This document shows positions 44,546-53,694 of a DNA stretch of 64,000 bases, piece after piece (position 1 is the stretch's first letter; every line of letters begins with the position of its first letter). Source of the DNA: JAWPMT01 sp965267435 (GTDB lineage: Bacteria; Bacteroidota; Bacteroidia; Cytophagales; Cyclobacteriaceae); the NCBI GenBank assembly GCA_965267435.1, contig OZ253960.1:5828001-5892000 (forward strand), in the 5' to 3' direction. The notes below the pieces were generated by a model that saw nothing but the letters and a program-made list of their open reading frames with translations, had not been told where the DNA came from and searched no databases. Made by a program: the position numbers and the translations under genes.

Positions 44546-45877
44546 CTAAGCGTATGACAAAATTCTTTTCCAGCTCCTTGATTTTGGCTTGATCGACGTG
44601 CCATTTTCCTGGTTGAATTGTGCTGCGATCTCCTGCTCATGCGCTTTGTAAAACTCAGGGTCATAGTTAGCATCCTTCAGATGCTCCAGCACATACTCGA
44701 TCGATCGGCCCTCTTGTAGCCACGAGTTGAAGGAGTGATGTCGCAAACGGATACCAAAGGTGTTCACACCGAGAAACTTGCGTGATTCCTGCTCGAAGAC
44801 AAAGTGCATACACTTCTTTCCTGAACTGTGTTGCCAATAGAAGTCGTGTTCCCCTTCTCTCAATTGTGGCCATACGTTGCCATACGTCTGGTATTCGATA
44901 TCGAAAAACTTGGCACTATTGAACCACCAGCCTGGATCATAGGCCGTCTTTTCACCAGTAAGCGTCTTCGCCAGCGATTCCCCCATCATTCTCCCAGTGT
45001 ACCAGACAGCTTCCACGGGTCGTCTGTTTGCCACGGGCACCCTACGCTGGGCGCAATCTCCTGCCGCGTACACATCAGTAATGCTTGTTTCCAGGTATTC
45101 ATTGACAAGTATGCCTTTTTCAACTTCCAACGGAGTATCTCTGAGGAAGTCCACACTTGGTGACACGCCTACTGTCAATCCCACGAACTGACATTCGATC
45201 GTCTCTCCCTTGTTGGTTACCACACTTTTGACGCGGCCGGATCCATTGTCTACGATCTCGCTCAGCTCGGTGGCCAGACGGAGATCGATACCGTTTTCGA
45301 CAATGTGCCTGTCGATCAACTTCGCTTCTTGATCGGGGATGACGATATTCCAAAAATGAGGCTCTCGCACCAGGTACGTCACGGGAATGTGTCTGGAGTG
45401 CAGCATCTCTGCCATCTCTATCCCGATGAGACCTCCTCCCACAACCACCGCTCTTTCGATGCCCGCAGTGTTCTTTTCCATCATTTCGAGGTCCTGCATA
45501 TTGTAGAGTCCCTGCACACCCTCCAGGTCTTGGCCTGGCCATCCAAACTTGTTGGATTGACTGCCTGTCGCCAGCACCAGCTTGTCGTAGGCGATCTTCG
45601 AGCCGTCCTGCATCATCACATTTTTGGCCTCGAAGTCCACGGTCTCGACCCAGCCTCGAACGAGGTCCAGCCGATTCTTCTCCCAAAACCAGTCCTCGTA
45701 GGGTTTGGTGTGTTCGTACTTCATGTGGCCCATGTAGATGTACATCAGGGCCGTCCGGGAGTAGAAATGATCCGTTTCGCCGGATATGATGGTGATCTTA
45801 TCATCGCTTCGTTTTCTGGCATGCCGCGCCGTGGTGACGCCTGCGATGCCATTGCCAATGATGACGATGTGCTGCAT
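44546..45877 (-). CDS. FAD-dependent NAD(P)H oxidoreductase, nitrite-reductase/ferredoxin-reductase type
   Basis: A 443-residue pyridine nucleotide-disulphide oxidoreductase-fold protein. The N-terminal FAD site is 'IIGNGIAGVTTARHA'; 'LVLATGSQSNKFGWPG' is the ATG motif; the NAD(P)H site is 'VVVGGGLIGIEMAEML'; 'DVYAAGDCAQ' closes the FAD domain. The last ~110 residues form an extra C-terminal region with 'GKKCMHFVFEQESRKFLGVN' and 'SRSWKRILSYA'. There is no redox-active CXXC, so it is not a thiol reductase but resembles the NirB/rubredoxin-reductase group. It forms an operon with the polyferredoxin gene and is divergent from the DUF547 gene. The final acceptor is unknown. Confidence 0.9.
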   Translation of the reverse strand: MQHIVIIGNGIAGVTTARHARKRSDDKITIISGETDHFYSRTALMYIYMGHMKYEHTKPYEDWFWEKNRLDLVRGWVETVDFEAKNVMMQDGSKIAYDKLVLATGSQSNKFGWPGQDLEGVQGLYNMQDLEMMEKNTAGIERAVVVGGGLIGIEMAEMLHSRHIPVTYLVREPHFWNIVIPDQEAKLIDRHIVENGIDLRLATELSEIVDNGSGRVKSVVTNKGETIECQFVGLTVGVSPSVDFLRDTPLEVEKGILVNEYLETSITDVYAAGDCAQRRVPVANRRPVEAVWYTGRMMGESLAKTLTGEKTAYDPGWWFNSAKFFDIEYQTYGNVWPQLREGEHDFYWQHSSGKKCMHFVFEQESRKFLGVNTFGIRLRHHSFNSWLQEGRSIEYVLEHLKDANYDPEFYKAHEQEIAAQFNQENGTSIKPKSRSWKRILSYA

Positions 45878-46050
45878 ACGAGTTGTTTAAAGTCGGATCT
45901 AAATTAACGGCATCGATTTCCGCCGGTCAGATCAATTTAGGCATATCATTTGCTTATGTCAAAGGTGGGACACATCGGCGTGCATCTTGTGCGCGCTGCC
46001 AACCCGCCCGTCTTTTAGGGCGTATTGTGAGGAAATGCACAATTCATAGA

Positions 46051-46752
46051 ATGAAGAATATTTTCGCAGTATTGCTATTGGCAAGTTCGATTGCCGTCAC
46101 AGCTCAGGAGGCCTTCTTCTCCCAGGCCAACGTCTTTTTCAAGGAAAACGTCAGCAGGGAAGGTCTGGTGAATTATGAGCGTGCCCGGCAGAATCCCAGG
46201 CTCAACATATTGATGCAGATGATTGCTGAAGCGGACCTGGAATCAATGGATGAGGCGACGAGGAAAGCGTTTCTGATCAATACTTACAACATCGCCGTCA
46301 TCAAAGAGGTCGTGGATCTCCTCCCTCTGAAGAGCCCTCTGGACAAAAGTGACTTTTTCAACGGTATTCGACACAATGTCGGAGGGCAGCAGATGACCCT
46401 GGATGATATCGAAAAAGGCACCCTTTACAAGGAATTTCCCGACCCCCGATTGCATTTTGTGCTGGTCTGCGCGGCGAAGAGCTGTCCGCCGCTTGCCCAG
46501 TTTGCGTACAGGCCCGACGGACTGGAGGAGCAGTTGGAGGAGCGCACCAAATATGTTTTGAACCTTGACTGGTTTGTTCAGGTTAATAATGGTAAGGTTC
46601 AGCTGTCGCAGATTTTCGAGTGGTATAGAGGAGATTTCGAACAAAACGACCAAAAGTTATTAGGGTACGTCAATCAATACCGGTATAAGAAACTAGAGGC
46701 TAAGCGACCGACGTTCTATAAGTACGATTGGTCACTCAACGCCCAAAGGTAA
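46051..46752 (+). CDS. DUF547 domain-containing exported protein
   Basis: A 233-residue protein with signal peptide 'KNIFAVLLLASSIAVTAQ'. The DUF547 signature is visible: 'EATRKAFLINTYNIAVIKEV' near 70-90, 'FFNGIRHNVGGQQMTLDDIE', 'DPRLHFVLVCAAKSCPPL' with its conserved Cys pair region, and 'SQIFEWYRGDFEQN'. The family is common in Bacteroidota and in some eukaryotes; its biochemical role is unproven, although a cysteine-protease-like fold has been suggested. The start at 46051 (ATG at the signal peptide) is preferred to an upstream in-frame start at 45883. It ends at a strong terminator. Confidence 0.88.
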   Translation: MKNIFAVLLLASSIAVTAQEAFFSQANVFFKENVSREGLVNYERARQNPRLNILMQMIAEADLESMDEATRKAFLINTYNIAVIKEVVDLLPLKSPLDKSDFFNGIRHNVGGQQMTLDDIEKGTLYKEFPDPRLHFVLVCAAKSCPPLAQFAYRPDGLEEQLEERTKYVLNLDWFVQVNNGKVQLSQIFEWYRGDFEQNDQKLLGYVNQYRYKKLEAKRPTFYKYDWSLNAQR

Positions 46753-46803
46753 AGGTGGGTTACTGGTAGTATGTTAGGTTAGGTTTGGCGATTCTCACCT
46801 TGG

Positions 46804-46831
46804 CCCCCCGAGTTCATCGGGGGGTTTTTTT
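46804..46831 (+). terminator. Intrinsic terminator of the DUF547 gene
   Basis: CCCCCCG (46804-46810), loop AGTTCAT and CGGGGGG (46818-46824) followed by seven T (46825-46831): a textbook GC stem plus U-tract, 51 bp past the stop codon. Confidence 0.9.
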
Positions 46832-47576
46832 ATGTTTTGGGGGCCTCTCGGGCTGTCCATTATACCCGCGGCCCCGCGGTCCACGCTGCAGGCCTTGCCG
46901 GGTGCCATTCCCATCCCGGGCCCAAACACCAACGTTGCACGTGTTTGGAAGCCGGTGAAGACACCGGCCAGGCCTTGGGACGAATTCATGGGTGCGCGCA
47001 CAAGAACGTCATTCCTGTGAGCCAAAAGTCTTGTCTTTCTCTGGAGAAGTGGAACGCGATATAGGAATCTCTCTGTCAATCCTCTAGACGGACCCTCAAG
47101 GCAAAAATCTCGAGGTCATGCTGACGAAGGAAGCATCTATTCGCATTGCAAGGACGATTTTTCTAAGTACGCCAATAGATTCTTCGTTCCTCAGAATGAC
47201 CTGCTTTTTTGAGAACTTTCCATTCCTGCGGATTCTTTCCCGCTAAGTCGGTGTCCTCACCGACTCCGGGTCAAGCAGCTGGTGTGCCAAACGACTGGTT
47301 TGTGTGCCACAAACCAGGGAGTAGCAGAGTGTTTTTTGGATCATTAATCTCCCCCTCGAGGGGGAAAAGGGGGTGACTTGTCGCCAAATTGGTTTCCTCA
47401 CCCTCCTAACCTCCCTCAAAGGGAGGGACTCATTACCTGCCACCGAAGCCGTGGCAACTCTTTTGTGGTTAACTCCCACTAAGTTGACGGCTATGGTGTC
47501 CTCACCGACTTAGGCCAAAAAAGAAAAGCCACTCCCTATGGGAGCAGCTTCACTATTCAAATGCTCATGGTTTCCC
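46832..47576. repeat. Gene-free repeat-rich intergenic region
   Basis: About 745 bp without a credible gene. Elements: a 29-bp imperfect inverted repeat at 47113-47141 and 47174-47202; a perfect hairpin AGTCGGTG-TCCT-CACCGACT (47246-47265) whose right part GGTGTCCTCACCGACT recurs at 47495-47510; CTGGTTTGTG-TGC-CACAAACCAG (47295-47317); CCCCCTCGAGGGGG (47351-47364); and CCTCCCT-N3-AGGGAGG (47410-47426). Several of these, such as GTCATTCTGAGGAACGAAG-type arms and CTCGAGGGGG, resemble dispersed intergenic repeats of Bacteroidota genomes. Frames in this interval are low-complexity artefacts of the repeats. Confidence 0.7.
47113..47202. repeat. MITE/REP-like imperfect inverted repeat
   Basis: The left arm begins AGGTCATGCTGACGAAG (47113) and the right arm ends GTTCCTCAGAATGACCT (47202). 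The arms are 29 bp, match at 25 positions and are separated by 32 bp. The consensus arm resembles the GTCATTCTGAGGAACGAAG element often seen scattered between genes in Bacteroidota. No target-site duplication could be decided by eye. Confidence 0.6.
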
Positions 47577-50500
47577 TTAGCTGGAAGTCTTTTCGGTAGC
47601 CCTTGTCGTATTATCGTCGGGATTGCGATCGATGTACTTGAAGAGGGGGTCGATGCCGCCCTTCGTGGGCTTTGCGTCGACAGTCACGGTAATGTCTGTT
47701 TCGTTTTCAGTGATCGGGTGCTTTTGCAGATAGATCAGGCTGTCTTTTCCTTCAGAGCTGCTGGTGTAGACGCCTATATCGATCCATTCCTGCAGAGCTA
47801 CCTCAGAAGTCACCCCGATGCTATCCGCCTCAAACTTCTTGACATTGACCTTTAGGTTCACTTCGTAGCTGTCCTCTGCCAGCTCCGTGTAGGTCACCTC
47901 ATCCAGTTTGTTCTCATATAGAATGATCTTCTCAAACAAGTCTGTCAGCAGATACTGCAAGCTGTCGGGCGTCACCTCCCTGAAGTAGCCCATCATATCG
48001 GCCGTCGTAGCATAACGTCCGTTGGTCTCAAACGAGCCAAAATCTCCAAGCAGCCGTTGAAGGGCCACATTGACGCTGTCCTCGCCAATGAAATCCTGCA
48101 GGGTGAACATGACGTTGGCTCCTTTACCGTAGTGGATGTAGTTCTGGCTCTCTACCATTGTAAGTGGTTGCTCTTTCTTCTGCTCCGTGCGTCGGCCGCC
48201 CAGGTAGCGATCCAGTTCCTCCTTTAGAAACTCACGGATATGCTCTCGAGGGTACTCGTGCTTCATGACCATCAGCGCGGAGTATTGGCTTAGGGATTCT
48301 GACAAGGCAGCACTACCTCGGACGCTCGCCGGGAAAAGCTGGTGCCCCCACCACTGGTGGGCCAACTCATGTGCCGTGACGAAGTACGCCACGTCGACGT
48401 CATCCTCGTCGTCGATCTCCAGCATAAAGCCGATGCCTTCTGAGAAGGGTACAGTATTGGCGAAAGACTGGGCAAAGGTGCTGTACCTGGGGAACTCAAG
48501 AATGCGCATTTGCCGGTACTGATACGGGCTGAAGTTTTCAGAGAAGTACTTGAAGGAGTTTTTCATGCCTTGCATCATGCTCCCCAGGTTGTACTCGTGG
48601 CCTGGGTGGTAATAGATCTCGAGGCTGATCTCCTTCTCCACAGAGTCATCCATGATGGTCGTCACATCCTTCATGACTTCGTAGCGAGCTGAGACCACAT
48701 TGTAGAACGGCATCATAGGCTGATCCATTTTGTAGTGGAAGTACTTGCGCCCATCATCAATCCACTGGCGCTGCAGATAGCCAGGTGCAATAGCAGTTTG
48801 GTCAGACTCGGTCCCGATTACGATCTCGAAGTTGATGCCATGCGAATCGTCAGAAATGAAGTTGTTGACGAGTCCACGAGGGTCATCCCGAGGGAGCATG
48901 CGCTCCTTGATCTCGAGGTCATTGTCCCGGCGGTCGTCATCTGAGCTTAGCTCGAAGCTTGAATTGTAGCCGATCGAGGGGAAGCTGCTATTGTTGATAA
49001 ACGTCCCATTGTAGACCACTTCATTGTTGCTGCCAGATTCCCTGAATCCCATGGTCTCAAAAATCATCTTGAAGCTCAACTTCATTGTGTCCTGTGGAGC
49101 GAGGGGCTCCTCCAACTCATAGATGATGTAGTTGAACCGCTCGTCATGCTCCTTCACCGATGCAGCTTTACTCAGGCGGACATATTCGTGGTCGTATTCG
49201 TCGCGCGGTTCCAGCTGGATATGGATCTCGGGGATCGGTTCACTCTCAAAGTTTTTGAGCACATAGTACCCTTCGACTGAGTAATCTCTGTCCGCCGGAT
49301 ACAGCTCGACTTCAAGATTGACATCGGTCATCTTCGGCTGCGCCAACCACTCGTACTGGATGTATTGGCGCTCATAGTCCGCGCGGAAGGCGTCGAGCTC
49401 ATCCGAGTTGCTGTAGGCATTCAAGACATTGGTATTGTAATAGATATAGCAGCCGGACAATGTGAAGACAAAGAATGCCGTGAGGCCGAAGGTGACAAGG
49501 GGCCGAGTCAGGCGCAGCTGTCCCACTTTCCAGCGCCACTTCATGGCGGCTTCGGAGCCACGTACAGCAAACATGACGGAGATCGCAAATAAGAATACCG
49601 CGAAGGCTGCCCAATAGAGGTCAAACCAACTGAAGCCAGTCACGAAGTGGCCAAAGCCGTTCATCTCCGAGTATGGCCCCAGCTGAGCGGTGCCAAACTG
49701 GAAGAGGCTGTGTTCCAGGCCGAGCGAATCCAACACTTCCAACGCGATGAAAAAGACAATGATCAAGGCGTGCCCGAGGAACTTGTGATTGACCATGACC
49801 TGGATAAAGAACGCGAGGAACGTGAACAGCACCAGCAAGGATATCGTCTCCGTGAAGAGAGAGGCGAAGTAAATGCCGAGATCAAATTCATAGAATCCCT
49901 TGACCGCTTGCATCACTACGCTACAGACGATAAGAAACAATAGCATGATAACGTAGATCAGTACCAGACTGAGAAACTTGCTGATCAGGTTCACAAAGTC
50001 CGGCATTGGGAGGGAGTCCTGGATGAGGTTGATCTTGACATCGCGTTCCCGCCAGACCAGCTCTCCGGAGTAGAAGACCAGGATAATGATAAAGAAGAAG
50101 GTGAAACCCTGGTTAATTTCTTGCACCATCAAATAGGTGGAGGGGTACACGTTGGTACCGAAGACCTGTCCCACATTCTGGGAGTTCATGATCAGTAGCA
50201 CCAATCCGAAAACGGCAATGGCAATGAATGGAATGCTTCGAATCACGTAGTTGAAATAGAATCTCACCTGTGAGACGATTTGCAACCAATAAGTGGCGGC
50301 ATTGATTCTCTGCGTAGCGACGGGCACGACGACGTTGGTCTGGGAGAGTTCGAATTTCTCTTTTTCGACACGTTTTCTGCGCTTGCCTCGCACGACGTTG
50401 AAGCTAAATGAGAAGTAGCCTACCACAGCGAGGACAACACCTACCAACATCCACAGGAGCCGGTTGGTGAGGACGTCACCGGTGATCGGTATCACTTGTG

Positions 50501-51188
50501 AGTTTTGTTCAGCCACTGTCCAATACTGCGTGCTGTTGTTCACCGTCCTCCAGGCAAACGGGTCCAAAATGGAGGCGAGACTTTTGTTGTCAATCTCGCG
50601 GGTTAGGATAATCGCTACCCGGTAGAGGAAAAACAGCGCTATCCACTGCACATACACGACGACCATCTTCCTGGCGATTGCTCCAGTGAAGAAAAACAGG
50701 ACACCTGTGAAGAACAGGTTGGGAATCACGAAGAAGATGAATGGCTGGAGATAATTCCACAGATTGAAGGCAAGCAATTTGTCAGCATCTCTCCACGGCA
50801 TGAATTCACCGAGTATGAATCCCAACAAAATGCCTACGTACGCAAAGAGTGCCACGACAAATGATCCCAGAAACCGGCCAGCGAGGTAATCAAACTTGCT
50901 GATTGGTGTAGAGAAGATCATGGACTCGGTGTTGTGATCGAAGTCTCTGAGCACACCGGTGCCCATGATTGCCGAAGTGATCATGATCATCACGGCGCTA
51001 AGAATCACCATCATATTGGCGATCGTCGCCGGAGCGTTTTCTTTTACCAGTCCGGCGCCGCCGCCGATTTGCACCACATCTGTGCTGATGGCCAGAAAAG
51101 CCATAAGGAAAAGAATTCCGAAATATATGTACGTTGCAGGTCGCTTTTTGCGATACTGCAACTCAAACTTGAAGATTTGAAACCACAT
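47577..51188 (-). CDS. ABC-2-type permease fused to M1-family aminopeptidase
   Basis: A 1203-residue inner-membrane protein. The N-terminal ~600 residues hold about a dozen TM helices in two ABC-2 permease-like halves ('YLAGRFLGSFVVALFAYVGI', 'VFGLVLLIMNSQNVG', 'LVTFGLTAFFVFTLSGCYIY'). The C-terminal ~580 residues are an M1 gluzincin domain with the zinc site HELAHQWWGHQ (His940, Glu941, His944) and the third-ligand Glu in 'LSESLSQY' about 20 residues further on. This fusion is known in Bacteroidota but uncharacterised: the ATPase at 51225 probably drives it and the peptidase domain would lie in the periplasm, perhaps trimming imported or exported peptides. Third gene of an operon. Confidence 0.92.
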   Translation of the reverse strand: MWFQIFKFELQYRKKRPATYIYFGILFLMAFLAISTDVVQIGGGAGLVKENAPATIANMMVILSAVMIMITSAIMGTGVLRDFDHNTESMIFSTPISKFDYLAGRFLGSFVVALFAYVGILLGFILGEFMPWRDADKLLAFNLWNYLQPFIFFVIPNLFFTGVLFFFTGAIARKMVVVYVQWIALFFLYRVAIILTREIDNKSLASILDPFAWRTVNNSTQYWTVAEQNSQVIPITGDVLTNRLLWMLVGVVLAVVGYFSFSFNVVRGKRRKRVEKEKFELSQTNVVVPVATQRINAATYWLQIVSQVRFYFNYVIRSIPFIAIAVFGLVLLIMNSQNVGQVFGTNVYPSTYLMVQEINQGFTFFFIIILVFYSGELVWRERDVKINLIQDSLPMPDFVNLISKFLSLVLIYVIMLLFLIVCSVVMQAVKGFYEFDLGIYFASLFTETISLLVLFTFLAFFIQVMVNHKFLGHALIIVFFIALEVLDSLGLEHSLFQFGTAQLGPYSEMNGFGHFVTGFSWFDLYWAAFAVFLFAISVMFAVRGSEAAMKWRWKVGQLRLTRPLVTFGLTAFFVFTLSGCYIYYNTNVLNAYSNSDELDAFRADYERQYIQYEWLAQPKMTDVNLEVELYPADRDYSVEGYYVLKNFESEPIPEIHIQLEPRDEYDHEYVRLSKAASVKEHDERFNYIIYELEEPLAPQDTMKLSFKMIFETMGFRESGSNNEVVYNGTFINNSSFPSIGYNSSFELSSDDDRRDNDLEIKERMLPRDDPRGLVNNFISDDSHGINFEIVIGTESDQTAIAPGYLQRQWIDDGRKYFHYKMDQPMMPFYNVVSARYEVMKDVTTIMDDSVEKEISLEIYYHPGHEYNLGSMMQGMKNSFKYFSENFSPYQYRQMRILEFPRYSTFAQSFANTVPFSEGIGFMLEIDDEDDVDVAYFVTAHELAHQWWGHQLFPASVRGSAALSESLSQYSALMVMKHEYPREHIREFLKEELDRYLGGRRTEQKKEQPLTMVESQNYIHYGKGANVMFTLQDFIGEDSVNVALQRLLGDFGSFETNGRYATTADMMGYFREVTPDSLQYLLTDLFEKIILYENKLDEVTYTELAEDSYEVNLKVNVKKFEADSIGVTSEVALQEWIDIGVYTSSSEGKDSLIYLQKHPITENETDITVTVDAKPTKGGIDPLFKYIDRNPDDNTTRATEKTSS

Positions 51189-51224
51189 AGTACTGTGCTT
51201 TAATTTTGAGTTGGTGAGGGGGGA

Positions 51225-52124
51225 TTACACAGCGACTGGCTCTTCCTGCGGGACTTGAGAACCGAGTATCTGGGAGAAGTAGACATCTTCGAGGTCGGCA
51301 TCTACACCATCAAATGATGGGTCGGGCTGTTGTTCTGAGAACACGCGGATCTCAGGCTTACCAGCAATCAGTCGCTCGCTGATTACAGACATATTGGATC
51401 GATATTCTTCCAACTCGGATTTTTCAATCTTCTTGCTCCAAACTTTGCCCTGGATGTCGGCGATAGTTTGAAGAGGATTGCCTTCGAGCAGTACCTGGCC
51501 TTTGTTGATGATCGCCATGCGGGTACAGAGCTCGCGCACGTCGTCTACGATGTGGGTGGATAGAATCACCACCGTTTGTTCACCGAGCTCACTCAATAGG
51601 TTGAGGAAGCGGTTGCGTTCTGCGGGGTCGAGACCTGCAGTCGGCTCATCCACGATGATGAGCTTCGGTGAGGATATCAGCGCTTGTGCAATGCCGAAGC
51701 GCTGCTTCATACCGCCAGAGTAGCCCCCGAGGTTTTTCTTTCGGGCCTGATACAGATTGGTTTTGTGCAAGAGGGCTTCTACGAGCTCTTTTCTTTCGTT
51801 TCTGTTGCTGATGCCTTTGAGGACCGCCAGGTGATCTAGCAACACCTCAGCACTTACTTTCGGATAGACACCAAACTCCTGAGGCAGATACCCCAATATT
51901 CGCCGGACCTCTTCTTTTTCGCGGAGGACGTCGATGTTGCCCAGCGTGATACTACCAGTATCTGGCTCCTGCAGTGTGGCGATCGTCCGCATAAGCGTGG
52001 ATTTACCCGCACCATTGGGGCCCAGTAGGCCAAACATCCCCATCGGGATCTCCAGATTGACATCCTTCAGGGCCTCGACGCCGTTGGCGTAGGTTTTGGA
52101 TAGGTTCTGTATGGAAAGATTCAT
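51225..52124 (-). CDS. ABC transporter ATP-binding protein
   Basis: A 299-residue ATPase, complete in motifs: Walker A 'GPNGAGKST' (~37-45), Q-loop 'YLPQEFGVY', signature 'YSGGMKQR', Walker B 'LIIVDEPTAGLD' and H-loop 'VILSTHIVDD'. A ~70-residue C-terminal extension follows ('GKVWSKKIEKSELEEY'). It resembles the CcmA/DrrA group that pairs with ABC-2 permeases. It sits 36 bp upstream of the permease/M1 gene, its almost certain partner, and 30 bp downstream of the regulatory-domain protein gene. Confidence 0.95.
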   Translation of the reverse strand: MNLSIQNLSKTYANGVEALKDVNLEIPMGMFGLLGPNGAGKSTLMRTIATLQEPDTGSITLGNIDVLREKEEVRRILGYLPQEFGVYPKVSAEVLLDHLAVLKGISNRNERKELVEALLHKTNLYQARKKNLGGYSGGMKQRFGIAQALISSPKLIIVDEPTAGLDPAERNRFLNLLSELGEQTVVILSTHIVDDVRELCTRMAIINKGQVLLEGNPLQTIADIQGKVWSKKIEKSELEEYRSNMSVISERLIAGKPEIRVFSEQQPDPSFDGVDADLEDVYFSQILGSQVPQEEPVAV

Positions 52125-52154
52125 GCTTGTATGTGAGGTTTATTGAGTTTTTGA

Positions 52155-53486
52155 TTATTGCGTTTCTCTGTTTTCGAGTTTCTCAGGAGGCAGCGTATTG
52201 ATCTGGCTCCATTGATGGGTTACTTCTTCGGGCATCTGCTTAGCCATCTCTTCTCCGGAGTCAAACTGATTCTCCTTAGGAATGGGTACGGCGCCTTCGG
52301 TCACTATTTCGTTCATGGTAAAGACCTGCTCAAAGTCGAAATCCGACCTTTCATTGGAGCTGAACATGTATCTCTTTGTGAGGCCCAGGTCAGCCATGGC
52401 GTAGAAGTATTTAGGGTACCACTTGCCTTCATGGTATTGGTAGCGGACTTTGCGTTCAAAGACAGGTTGGTGGATGGCCAATCCAAAAGAGAAGAGGAGA
52501 GGTCTGGCCCATGCGGGTACCACAAATTTGCCCGTGTACTCGACCGCAGCAATCGCATCCGAATCATGATCCAGGAATATGTTTCCCGACATCTTAATGT
52601 GGTCCACTTTTCCTTTGGTTTCAAAGCTGATGATGATCATCTCTCTACCCAGGTAGTTGGTGGCGCCAGCATATTCGTACTTGAACTTTTTGAACTCTGT
52701 CGTATCGAGGTAGGACTCCAGCGACAGCACCGGGTCATTTTCTATCACGCCCTCGGGTCCTCCCAGTGACGATTCGATCATGGACCCATCAAAGTCTTCC
52801 TCATAGGTTTCGCCCTTCTTTTCTGCCTTCCGCCGCTCCTTGGCTTCTTTCTTGAGGCGTTTTTTCTCCATGAAGCCGATGTTATAGAGCTTGTCCGCTG
52901 TGCGGTAGAGCAACAATTGATGCTGAGATGAATCAGACTGGTAGTCGGGGTAGTAGCTTTTGAAATAGCCCTCGTTGTACGACAAGGGCCTGTCGTTTTC
53001 TATCAACTTCTCGCGATAATAAGCTTTGGTTTCGAAAGCGGTAGTGGCATAATTCTCTGGGATTTTACGAACTGCCATCCTGAGCAGCTCAGCCGCCGTG
53101 ACGGGCGTGACCACTAGCTCCTTCAATTCGATGAACGAAGGCTCCATTTCAATAAAGAGTTCTCCTTTGCGGATATCATCAAGGGCTATTTCGAAATTCT
53201 CATAGCCAATGAAGGTGCAAATGATGATACCATCAGATACGTTGGGTGCCTGAAAGTTGAATTCGCCATCTGCGTTGGAAATCGTGCCTATGGAGGTTCC
53301 CTTCAGATTGATCGTAGCGAATGGGAGCGCCTCCCCGTTGGACTGGTCGACGATCCTTCCATAAATAGATTTGGTGCCTTGCCTGGACTGCCCGTTGACC
53401 GACAGGCTCAATGCCAGGAAAGACACCAAACACACAAATAATGGAAAACAGTTTTTGACCTTTGAGATTTGTAAGTAATTATTCAT
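52155..53486 (-). CDS. Exported carboxypeptidase-regulatory-domain protein (DUF5686-like region)
   Basis: A 443-residue exported protein. Signal peptide 'CFPLFVCLVSFLALSLSVNG' (~12-31). Residues ~38-115 are a carboxypeptidase D regulatory-like fold ('IYGRIVDQSNGEALPFATIN', 'GTISNADGEF'), as found at the start of SusC and DUF5686 proteins. The rest resembles the periplasmic/outer-membrane part of DUF5686 proteins ('AVRKIPENYATTAFETKAYYR', 'GYFKSYY', a Lys/Glu-rich linker 'KKRLKKEAKERRKAEKKGE', 'YLGREMIIISFETKG'), but is shorter and lacks an obvious C-terminal barrel. It is first of the operon with the ABC ATPase and permease/M1 genes. The start at 53486 is chosen for the signal peptide; an upstream ATG exists at 53522. 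Confidence 0.8.
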   Translation of the reverse strand: MNNYLQISKVKNCFPLFVCLVSFLALSLSVNGQSRQGTKSIYGRIVDQSNGEALPFATINLKGTSIGTISNADGEFNFQAPNVSDGIIICTFIGYENFEIALDDIRKGELFIEMEPSFIELKELVVTPVTAAELLRMAVRKIPENYATTAFETKAYYREKLIENDRPLSYNEGYFKSYYPDYQSDSSQHQLLLYRTADKLYNIGFMEKKRLKKEAKERRKAEKKGETYEEDFDGSMIESSLGGPEGVIENDPVLSLESYLDTTEFKKFKYEYAGATNYLGREMIIISFETKGKVDHIKMSGNIFLDHDSDAIAAVEYTGKFVVPAWARPLLFSFGLAIHQPVFERKVRYQYHEGKWYPKYFYAMADLGLTKRYMFSSNERSDFDFEQVFTMNEIVTEGAVPIPKENQFDSGEEMAKQMPEEVTHQWSQINTLPPEKLENRETQ

Positions 53487-53694
53487 GTCAGAAGGATGAT
53501 TCGAATGTAGAAAGTGTTGCATCGTCTATAAAATCTAATAGACATTCTCATTGTTTGAGTCTACGAACACCGCGATTCGCTCTGCGACACCGTTGGTCGT
53601 TCGTTTTGAGGAGTTTGTCGATGGCGTTCGTGTGTTGGTATATCGCAATAGGTCAATTCACAATGCCCTCAAGATTCACACCTACATTTGGTTC

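Noticed and set aside
45305..45907. A 200-codon plus-strand frame
   Set aside because: Antisense to the FAD oxidoreductase gene with its readable FAD and NAD(P)H sites; composition looks like a shadow frame.
47243..47479. A 78-codon minus-strand frame
   Set aside because: Made entirely of the inverted and direct repeats of the 46832-47576 region; it resembles the spurious peptides often predicted from such repeats.
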